Under the pieces are notes generated by a model. That model saw only the letters and a list, made by a program, of their open reading frames with translations, was not told where the DNA came from and made no database searches. The position numbers and the translations under genes are program-made. Shown in pieces: positions 34,603 to 40,596 of a stretch of 40,596 nucleotides of DNA; position 1 is the first letter of the stretch; each line of letters begins with the position of its first letter. The stretch comes from CAYJFK01 sp964369475 (lineage in GTDB: Bacteria > Bacillota > Clostridia > Oscillospirales > Feifaniaceae): assembly GCA_964369475.1 (NCBI GenBank), contig CAYJFK010000017.1, positions 1 through 40,596 on the forward strand, in the 5' to 3' direction.

Positions 34603-36126
34603 ATGGTTAATAAAAAAGGAGAGCAAAAGAGTTTTTTAGCGACAGTAGAGCGCATCGGAAACAAAATTCCCCATACAATGGCGCTTTTTCTATGGCTTTT
34701 AGTAATAATAGTTGCAGTTAGTTTTGTGCTGTCGGCTCTCGACATTTCGGTATTAGACCCAATTTCAGGAGAACAAGTACAGGTTGTAAACCTGCTCAGC
34801 ATAACAGGGTTAATGGAACTTCTAACAAGCTTTGTAGCGAACTTTGCGTCATTTCCAATACTTGGAGTAACAATTGTCGTGGGAATTGCAATGGGTCTTT
34901 GCGAGGCGGGTGGATTTTTTAACACGGCTGTAAAATATGGGCTTAGCAATGTTAAGTCGTCGTATATTGCCTTTTTTGTATCCTTCCTCGGCGTATTTAT
35001 GTGCAGTTTCGACGGCGCTGTTTCTCATGTAGTAGTTCCAACGCTTGCGGCGACGATATATCTCTCTATCGGAAAAAATCCGATGGTCGGCGTTGTGTCG
35101 GGGTATGCAGCAGCGGCAACAGGTGCGGCGATGGAATTTGTACCTGCATTTTGGCAGGTTGCCTTAACTCCGCTTACCGTAGAATATGCGCAAATAGTAG
35201 ACCCTACCTTCACAATGCCACTAATGAGCGACTACTACGCAATGGTGCCTGCATCTATTCTTGCGGTCGTTATTAACACAGTAGTTACGGCAAAGGTAAT
35301 TGAACCAAGGTTTGGAGCGTATAAAGGCAATACGCTCGAACACATACCGGAAGAAAGCCTAACTGACGAGCAAATATCGGCCGTAAAATCGGCGCTTTTT
35401 GCTGTTGCTGTATTCCTTGTTATAGTTGTGGCTATATGCATACCGCAAAACAGCTTTATGAGAAGCGATACCGGCTCGCTCGTTGTAGATGCACCGCTTA
35501 TGGCCTCCTTTGAGAACTTGCTTTTCTTGCTCTTTTTTATCCCCGGTTACATTTATGCAAAGAAAACAGGCAAGATAAAAAACATAAACGATCTGGCGGC
35601 ACTGCTTGAAAAGGGTCTTTCTGGACTGTTATCCTTTATCATTCTGGTACTCGTTATAAGTCAGTTCTTAGCACTCTTCGAGGCTTCCAACCTTGCAAAA
35701 GTAATTGCCATATCGGGCGGAAGTGCTTTGTCTAACCTTGATATTTCTCCGATTTTTATAATTGTTATAGTTTTTGTTTCATATGCTTTCGTAAACTTAT
35801 TTATAATTAGCGGAAGCACGAAATATCTGCTTTTCGGATCCTTCATGATACCTATGCTAATGCAAATGAACTTTCACCCTGCATTTATTCAGCTAATGCT
35901 AAGACTTGCAGACGGCTCGACAAATCAGCTATCTCCGCTAAACTCCTTTTTCCCTGTTGTAATTGCACTATGTGCTAAATACGACAAAGATAGCGGAGTG
36001 GGAACTGCACTATCCTCTATGGCGGTCTTTGCCTTTTGGAATTTGGTAGTTTTCCTTGGACTACTACTTACGTTTTATTTCTTCGAGTTGCCACTTGGCT
36101 TCTCGGGCGCAACGGTATGGCGTTAG
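34603..36126 (+). CDS. AbgT-family transporter
   Basis: A 507-residue membrane protein starting at ATG 34603 (AGAGGTG upstream). An in-frame ATG at 34555 is too far from any ribosome site and lies in the hairpin. It shows the family N-terminus (FLATVERIGNKIPHTMALFL), many hydrophobic segments, and the conserved C-terminal SGSTKYLLFGSFMIPMLMQ and ADGSTNQLSPLNSFFPV. Family members carry p-aminobenzoyl-glutamate and, in some bacteria, other small aromatic or amino-acyl compounds. With the M20 hydrolase encoded upstream it forms a probable uptake-and-cleavage pair. Confidence 0.9.
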   Translation: MVNKKGEQKSFLATVERIGNKIPHTMALFLWLLVIIVAVSFVLSALDISVLDPISGEQVQVVNLLSITGLMELLTSFVANFASFPILGVTIVVGIAMGLCEAGGFFNTAVKYGLSNVKSSYIAFFVSFLGVFMCSFDGAVSHVVVPTLAATIYLSIGKNPMVGVVSGYAAAATGAAMEFVPAFWQVALTPLTVEYAQIVDPTFTMPLMSDYYAMVPASILAVVINTVVTAKVIEPRFGAYKGNTLEHIPEESLTDEQISAVKSALFAVAVFLVIVVAICIPQNSFMRSDTGSLVVDAPLMASFENLLFLLFFIPGYIYAKKTGKIKNINDLAALLEKGLSGLLSFIILVLVISQFLALFEASNLAKVIAISGGSALSNLDISPIFIIVIVFVSYAFVNLFIISGSTKYLLFGSFMIPMLMQMNFHPAFIQLMLRLADGSTNQLSPLNSFFPVVIALCAKYDKDSGVGTALSSMAVFAFWNLVVFLGLLLTFYFFELPLGFSGATVWR

Positions 36127-36210
36127 TGGATTGTAGCCTATGAAAAGATAAACTTCGCCGACCGTGCAATGGCGAGGAGCAGCAAAAGTTTTGGGAGGTA
36201 AAAGTGTAAC

Positions 36211-36275
36211 AGCTCGGCTCAAAATTTTCAGTTTCACCCAACCGAGCGACATCTATTTCAGCCACCACAGACAAC
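36211..36275 (+). repeat. Short dispersed repeat, copy 2
   Basis: Matches 24495-24560 (CCGAGCGACATCTATTTCA, then CCACAGACAA). It sits just before the operon terminator. The 36127-36484 interval holds this repeat, the terminator and a promoter for the surface-protein genes. Confidence 0.5.
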
Positions 36276-36284
36276 AGTGCCAAG

Positions 36285-36317
36285 CCCGCTTTTGACGAAA
36301 GTCAAGAGCGGGTTTTT
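36285..36317 (+). terminator. Rho-independent terminator
   Basis: CCCGCTTTTGAC pairs with GTCAAGAGCGGG around a GAAA tetraloop, followed by TTTTT. An almost identical terminator recurs at 40242-40274. It ends the catabolic operon or the surface-gene repeat unit. Confidence 0.85.
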
Positions 36318-36408
36318 GCTATTGTTTTGCTCAAAGATGAGGCTAGGCAGACAACAATGCATCTGTGTCAGACTCGCCATTCTCCTAAAGCGAAATGCCT
36401 TCAATATG

Positions 36409-36437
36409 TTGATAACACAGAGCTTATGCACTACAAT
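36409..36437 (+). promoter_or_regulatory. Promoter in the repeated module, copy 1
   Basis: TTGATA at 36409-36414 and TACAAT at 36432-36437, 17-base spacer, upstream of the degenerate surface gene. Confidence 0.7.
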
Positions 36438-36484
36438 TAACAGATAGGAAGGCAAATACCGACAGTGAAATCTTGGAGGTATGT

Positions 36485-36799
36485 ATAAAACGATTACTAT
36501 CACTAAAGAAACTCGCCATCTACTTGATGGCAACACTCCTACTTTCCGCACAGGCGGCGGCAGACACATGGGACAGCACGGCAGATACCGTTCGGTACAC
36601 AGCGAACATCGCCGCGACCAACTACACCACCACCGCCGAACAGTTGGCAGGCCTTGCCGAGCTTGTGAACGGCGGCAACACAGCCACAACGCCCACAATC
36701 GAACTCCTCGACCTAAAAGGTGACGTCAAGATAAACTTTTCGGCCTTGCACTGTCAAGAAACAGCAAGATTTTTCTCAAATAGACGATATGGGAAGTAA
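36485..36799 (+). pseudogene. Degenerate, internally deleted surface-protein gene
   Basis: Compared with the gene at 40443, the start codon has changed from ATG to ATA (36485-36487), while the frame still encodes the signal peptide (KRLLSLKKLAIYLMATLLLS, then AQAAADTWDST) and the start of the mature domain (TAEQLAGLAELVNGG). It then jumps to a dockerin-like remnant (LKGDVKINFSALH) and ends after RRYGK. Only about 105 codons remain, so most of the protein is deleted. A TTG start at 36473 could still be used, but it overlaps the ribosome site. The ATG at 36481 is in another frame. Confidence 0.65.
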
Positions 36800-36800
36800 A

Positions 36801-36830
36801 AGCGGCCGCATCATAGGCGGTCGCTTTTTT
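36801..36830 (+). terminator. Rho-independent terminator
   Basis: AGCGGCCG (36801-36808) pairs with CGGTCGCT (36818-36825), one G-U pair, followed by TTTTT. It directly follows the degenerate gene. Confidence 0.7.
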
Positions 36831-36967
36831 ATGTGCAGAGCGTCATCCGTGCACCGTATTCGAAGCACACCCATACCCTACACGGTATCTATTTTGACGC
36901 CCTTTCCAAATATATCATTTCAAAGCCAACCACGACAGAATTTCATGCTTGTGATGAGGTCGGAATA

Positions 36968-36996
36968 TTGTTTTTTGTGGCGAATTATGGTATGCT
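36968..36996 (+). promoter_or_regulatory. Possible promoter of the GLUG/dockerin gene
   Basis: TTGTTT at 36968-36973 and TATGCT at 36991-36996 with a 17-base spacer, 38 bases before the start. Weak matches, but the only pair found in the gap. Confidence 0.45.
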
Positions 36997-37033
36997 GTTA
37001 ATTAATAATAATGAAACAATGGAGGATATCGAA

Positions 37034-40000
37034 ATGAACAAACACCAACCGCGCATCATAAGCATTGTGCTATCTATTTGCATGATGCTATCTCTTTTCT
37101 CTATAACGCTTTCGCCGGCATCGGCGATTGAAGTGCCCGCCACAAACTGGGTGACCGACGGAAACCCGACCGAGCCTGTGCAGATAGAAGGCATCTATCA
37201 AATCAGCACGGCCGGGGAACTTGCATGGTTTGCACAGGGCTCTTCTTCTTATTATGATTATGTATTGACCGCCGATATCGACCTGTCAGAGCACGAGTGG
37301 GTGCGTTGCTATACCAGTGGGTCTGATAGTTATAAAGGCACGTTTGACGGTGCCGGTCACACCATCTCGGGGTTTGTTTTAGATGCCACGGGATATTCAA
37401 CGACCAGCTTTATCGGTGTACTCGGCAGTAGCGGCACTGTTAAAAACCTGTCTATTGTCGGTTCGGTAAAAGGCAGTGGCACCGTCGGCGGCATTGTCGG
37501 GTGGAATAACTACGGCACACTTGAAAATGTCTCTTTTTCCGGCACGGTGACAGGCACCGGTGACAATGTCGGTGGACTCACAGGCTTAAACTGGGGTGTT
37601 GTGACCGATTGCTCGTTTGATGGCAGTGTAACCGGTTCAAGCAGCGTGGGTGGCATTGTCGGCAACCTTGAGGGCGTGATACATAATGTCAAAGCCAGTG
37701 GCACGGTCACCTCGACATCGACATTAGCCTCCTCCTCTGTCGGCGGCATCACAGGGTTTTCCCGGGGAAAGACCATCAACGCATATAATACCGCAACGGT
37801 GCTCGGCAAAGGTTCGGTCGGCGGTATCGTCGGCAATCTGAGCTCGTCCGACAGTGCTGCCGGCATTGTCCAAAACAGCTACAACGCCGGTGCGGTCACG
37901 GTAGATGGCACCAGCACCTCCGAGGCAGGCGGCATTGCAGGTGTTGTCTCCGACAGCGGAAGCATCCTAAACTGCTATAACGACGGCATGGTGACAGGCA
38001 AATCCGGCAGCAGTATACGTGTCGGCGGCGTTGCAGGTGATAGCGCCGGCACGATTACAAACTCTTTTTGGCTAGATAGCTCGGTGGAAACGGGTGTCTA
38101 CACGGGAGCCGGTACGCACGATGTCCTCTCCTTTGATGCAGACGGCAATGTAAGCGGCGGTGGCACGCTGCTTGATGAGCTGAACACCTGGGTAAATGAC
38201 AACAGCGCTCTTGATCCTGCACCTGCAGCGTGGTCGGGCAGTGGCGGCACACCCTCTTTTGGCGTGTCAAACTGGATTGCGGACGGAAACCCCACCCCTG
38301 TTTCTCCCATCAGTGGGGTGTATCGCATTTCAAGTGCAGAGCAGCTCGCTTGGGTGGCCGAGCAAGTAAACAGCGGTGTAAAGAATTTCTCGGGTGAAAC
38401 GGTGCAGATTTCCGCACCCATTTTGCTTCACGCGCATAGTTGGGTGCCCATTGGCACACATGCCAATCCGTTTCAGGGCACATTTGATGCCGATCGTCAG
38501 TCGATTTCCGGCATGATCATCGATGGCACAAGCGATAACATTGGTCTGTTCGGCGTGGTAGGAAGCGGCGGCACGGTGCAAAACCTATACGTCTCAGGCA
38601 CGGTGTCGGGTGGCGGCAACGTCGGTGGTGCGGTCGGCTCGAACGCCGGCACGCTGATCAATGTCCACACTTTTGTGACGGTAAACGGATCAGGAAGCAA
38701 TGTCGGCGGTATTGTCGGCACGCAAACCGGTGGGACGATCGTAAACAGCTTAAATGCAAACAGTGTATCGGGTGCAAGTAGCGTCGGCGGCGTGGTCGGA
38801 AACCTTTCCGGCGGTGCATCTTTGCAAAACAGCTATAACCGTGGCACGGTTATGGGCGGCAATGGCGGCGGCGTGGTCGGTGTAAACAGCGGCACGATAA
38901 CAGGCGGCTATTACTTAGACAGCAGTGCCACACAAGGCGTCGGTAGCGGAAGCGATGCAACCGTTTCCTTTAGCGCAACAGACGGTGGCACGCTAAGCAG
39001 CGAGGTAAACGCAAGCACCGTGCTTTTGGATGTGCTAAACGCCGAGGCCGAGGCATATACCGGCGCAAAACCTTGGGTGGCAGACAGCGGAACACTGCAA
39101 ATAAACGGCGGTTTTCCGGTGCTTGGCAATACGCTTGCGCTACAAGTGCTATCGGTTGAGGGCATCACAGGTGGCACGCTGACCAAAACCTACGGTGATG
39201 ATCCGTTCACCCCAACCGTAACGATTACCGAGGGCGGAAGTGTGGAGGCGCTGATCTTTGTAAGCACCGCTACCGATGTCGCCGAAATCGATGAGGACAC
39301 GGGCGAGATCACCATCAAAAAAGCCGGCGAAACCGATATTGTGGTCACCTCTCCGGCGGTGTCCGGTGCGTATGCCGAAACGACGATAAGCTTTACCCTG
39401 AAGGTAAACCTTGCCGCGCAAGTGCTGACATTTACAACTACAAATGTCGGTGCCGGCAACTTTTATTATACAAGCAAAAGCTATGGGGATGCTCCATTTA
39501 CCCATGCGGCGACGCTGAGCACCGGAACGGGTGCGATCACCTACACAAGCAGCGACCCAACCGTTGCCTCGGTGAACGAAATGACGGGAGAAGTGACCCT
39601 CCACCAAGCCTCCAAAGATGAAGATGAGGATGGTGCGACAGATGGCGTGTATATCACCGCGACAGCCGCGGCAGTGCCGGAATATTATGCTGAAGCAACA
39701 GAAAGTTATCGACTAACGGTCGCCGCGGCAATAATCCCCAAGCTTACTTTGCCGTCTAATCAAACCATCGTATATGACCGTGGTTTGGCGGGCATCACAA
39801 GTGATGACAATGTGACCATTGAAGGCGCATACGGAGAGCAAATACCCCTTACGATCATCTGGTACTCCGACTCGGCAAATAATACATTGGCAACCGACGA
39901 TTACGTAAATATATCCGTAGGCAACGTGTTTTCGTTGTATTACAGATATACCACTACACATCCCGGATACAATGATGAGCCTCGTTACGGAAGCCTTGTC

Positions 40001-40201
40001 ACATTCACCGTGGTAGAGGCGACCGATGTCAACGGCGACAGTGCAACCGACCTGTCAGATCTTGCGATCATCGCGCACGAGGACAACTATAACAAAGCGG
40101 TATCCGATGCTAAAAACCCTACTGCCGATGTAAACCATGACGGCAAGATAAACTTCTCCGATATCGCAATGGTTAGAAACACCCGATATTTCGAGAAGTA
40201 A
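37034..40201 (+). CDS. Secreted GLUG/Ig-like protein with C-terminal dockerin
   Basis: A 1055-residue exported protein. ATG at 37034 is chosen because GGAGG lies just upstream and a signal peptide follows (IVLSICMMLSLFSITLSPAS, cleavage after ASA). Two related blocks begin with NWVTDGNPTEPV (about residue 36) and NWIADGNPTPVS (about 412), each followed by GLUG-type repeats (GGIVGWNNYGTLENV, GGVVGNLSGGASLQNSYN). Ig-like units start near 701, 795 and 901. Residues 995-1055 carry two calcium-loop segments (DVNGDSATDLSDLAIIAHED, DVNHDGKINFSDIAMVRN), a dockerin-type module that binds a cohesin partner. The gene is clearly richer in GC than its neighbours. It probably acts at the cell surface; the ligand is unknown. 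Confidence 0.85.
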   Translation: MNKHQPRIISIVLSICMMLSLFSITLSPASAIEVPATNWVTDGNPTEPVQIEGIYQISTAGELAWFAQGSSSYYDYVLTADIDLSEHEWVRCYTSGSDSYKGTFDGAGHTISGFVLDATGYSTTSFIGVLGSSGTVKNLSIVGSVKGSGTVGGIVGWNNYGTLENVSFSGTVTGTGDNVGGLTGLNWGVVTDCSFDGSVTGSSSVGGIVGNLEGVIHNVKASGTVTSTSTLASSSVGGITGFSRGKTINAYNTATVLGKGSVGGIVGNLSSSDSAAGIVQNSYNAGAVTVDGTSTSEAGGIAGVVSDSGSILNCYNDGMVTGKSGSSIRVGGVAGDSAGTITNSFWLDSSVETGVYTGAGTHDVLSFDADGNVSGGGTLLDELNTWVNDNSALDPAPAAWSGSGGTPSFGVSNWIADGNPTPVSPISGVYRISSAEQLAWVAEQVNSGVKNFSGETVQISAPILLHAHSWVPIGTHANPFQGTFDADRQSISGMIIDGTSDNIGLFGVVGSGGTVQNLYVSGTVSGGGNVGGAVGSNAGTLINVHTFVTVNGSGSNVGGIVGTQTGGTIVNSLNANSVSGASSVGGVVGNLSGGASLQNSYNRGTVMGGNGGGVVGVNSGTITGGYYLDSSATQGVGSGSDATVSFSATDGGTLSSEVNASTVLLDVLNAEAEAYTGAKPWVADSGTLQINGGFPVLGNTLALQVLSVEGITGGTLTKTYGDDPFTPTVTITEGGSVEALIFVSTATDVAEIDEDTGEITIKKAGETDIVVTSPAVSGAYAETTISFTLKVNLAAQVLTFTTTNVGAGNFYYTSKSYGDAPFTHAATLSTGTGAITYTSSDPTVASVNEMTGEVTLHQASKDEDEDGATDGVYITATAAAVPEYYAEATESYRLTVAAAIIPKLTLPSNQTIVYDRGLAGITSDDNVTIEGAYGEQIPLTIIWYSDSANNTLATDDYVNISVGNVFSLYYRYTTTHPGYNDEPRYGSLVTFTVVEATDVNGDSATDLSDLAIIAHEDNYNKAVSDAKNPTADVNHDGKINFSDIAMVRNTRYFEK

Positions 40202-40241
40202 ATGCGTAACCGTTTCGCTGATCACAGACATGAGTGCACAG

Positions 40242-40274
40242 CCCGCTTTTGACGAAAGTCAAGAGCGGGTTTTT
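40242..40274 (+). terminator. Rho-independent terminator
   Basis: The same GAAA-looped stem as at 36285 (CCCGCTTTTGAC with GTCAAGAGCGGG) followed by TTTTT, 40 bases after the dockerin gene. Confidence 0.85.
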
Positions 40275-40366
40275 GTGATTGTTTCACTCAAACAAAGAGG
40301 CTGTGCAGACAACAAAGCATCTGTGTCAAATTCGCCCTTTTCCGATAACAAAACATCTTCAATCCA

Positions 40367-40395
40367 TTGATAACACAGCGTTTATGTGCTACAAT
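40367..40395 (+). promoter_or_regulatory. Promoter in the repeated module, copy 2
   Basis: TTGATA at 40367-40372 and TACAAT at 40390-40395 with a 17-base spacer, 47 bases before the start of the next surface gene. Confidence 0.75.
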
Positions 40396-40442
40396 TAACA
40401 GATAAAAGGGCAAACACCGACAATATAATCTTGGAGGTCTTT

Positions 40443-40596
40443 ATGAAACGACTACTATCGCTACTGATACTCGTCATCTTCTTGATGGCAATCGTTCCGT
40501 TTTCTGCACAGGCGGCGACCGACACATGGGACGGCACCACAGACACCGAGTGGTACACAAGCAACACCACGGCAGCAAGCTACACCATCTCTACCG
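40443..40596 (+). CDS. Surface protein, N-terminal part (cut by the window edge)
   Basis: Begins with ATG 40443 after TTGGAGG and a clear signal peptide: MKRLLSLLILVIFLMAIVPF, then SAQAATDTWDGTTDTEWYTS. The rest lies outside the window. It is closely related to the degenerate gene at 36485, which shows what an intact copy looks like. By analogy it probably continues into repeat domains. Confidence 0.8.
   Translation, partial: MKRLLSLLILVIFLMAIVPFSAQAATDTWDGTTDTEWYTSNTTAASYTIST

Larger units (their letters stand above)
36285..36484 (+). repeat. Surface-gene intergenic module, copy 1
   Basis: An imperfect direct repeat of the module at 40242-40442: terminator, a spacer with GCAGACAACA and ATCTGTGTCA, promoter, and TCTTGGAGGT ribosome site. 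The promoter and terminator are nearly identical in both copies while the spacer has drifted. Confidence 0.8.
40242..40442 (+). repeat. Surface-gene intergenic module, copy 2
   Basis: Partner of 36285-36484. The conserved order is terminator, CAGACAACA block, promoter, AATTAACAGATA and TCTTGGAGGT. Its reuse suggests that units of surface gene plus module have been duplicated in tandem. Confidence 0.8.

Noticed and set aside
36481..36723. Open frame of 80 codons beginning at the ATG in the surface-gene leader
   Set aside because: Comparison with the related gene at 40443 shows that the protein frame begins at ATA 36485. The ATG frame is shifted and its translation is Arg/His-rich nonsense.
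1..40596. tRNA genes, rRNA genes and CRISPR arrays
   Set aside because: No tRNA-like cloverleaf with CCA-side motifs, no rRNA blocks and no regularly spaced repeats were seen by eye. A covariance-model search was not possible.

Overview
The window looks like the chromosome of an anaerobic, gut-type Firmicute (class Clostridia). The reasons are strong AGGAGG-type ribosome binding sites, moderately AT-rich coding, Clostridia-style conjugative-element genes (VirD4-type coupling protein, sigma-70-like regulator, three large serine recombinases), a ferredoxin-linked 2-oxoacid oxidoreductase paired with an ADP-forming acyl-CoA synthetase, and a secreted GLUG/Ig-like protein with a dockerin-type C-terminus. 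No rRNA, tRNA or CRISPR array was seen.

Region 1 (1-18249) is a mosaic mobile element. It opens inside a type IV coupling protein followed by a small winged-helix protein. A complete type I restriction-modification operon follows (hsdM, hsdS, a small membrane protein, hsdR; 1064-7447). Next come a lipoprotein and two paralogous secreted leucine-rich-repeat proteins (7564-10598). A minus-strand scrap of prophage lysis genes follows (phosphodiester glycosidase, holin, 3' end of a sigma factor; 10665-12131); both larger genes are broken by a single in-frame TAG. An ImmA/IrrE protease cut off just before its HEVAH motif is joined head-on to the sigma fragment at about 12115-12131. The right part holds a zinc-ribbon protein, two terminator-like RNA structures, a sigma-like regulator, about 450 nt of hairpin-rich non-coding sequence, a 51-aa ORF and three serine recombinases (the middle one lacks the catalytic domain).

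Region 2 (18307-24296) is a probable defence cassette with its own promoter. Its main gene encodes a 1233-aa protein with an N-terminal PD-(D/E)xK-like nuclease domain, a STAND-type NTPase and a long helical C-terminus, which is an Avs-like layout. A small conserved protein, a DUF4238 protein and a GIY-YIG nuclease protein follow on the same strand.

Region 3 (24993-36126) is a metabolic locus. An IclR regulator precedes nine same-strand genes: PLP aminotransferase, M20 amidohydrolase, MFS transporter, four-subunit 2-oxoacid:ferredoxin oxidoreductase (delta, alpha, beta, gamma), ADP-forming acyl-CoA synthetase and an AbgT-family transporter. Together they describe a route: import an N-acyl amino acid or dipeptide, hydrolyse it, transaminate the amino acid, decarboxylate the 2-oxoacid to acyl-CoA with reduced ferredoxin, and make ATP. 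The promoter carries nested palindromes suited to IclR control.

Region 4 (36127-40596) holds secreted surface proteins separated by a repeated terminator-plus-promoter module: a degenerate gene that has lost its start codon, an intact 1055-aa GLUG/Ig-like/dockerin protein, and the start of another surface protein at the window edge.
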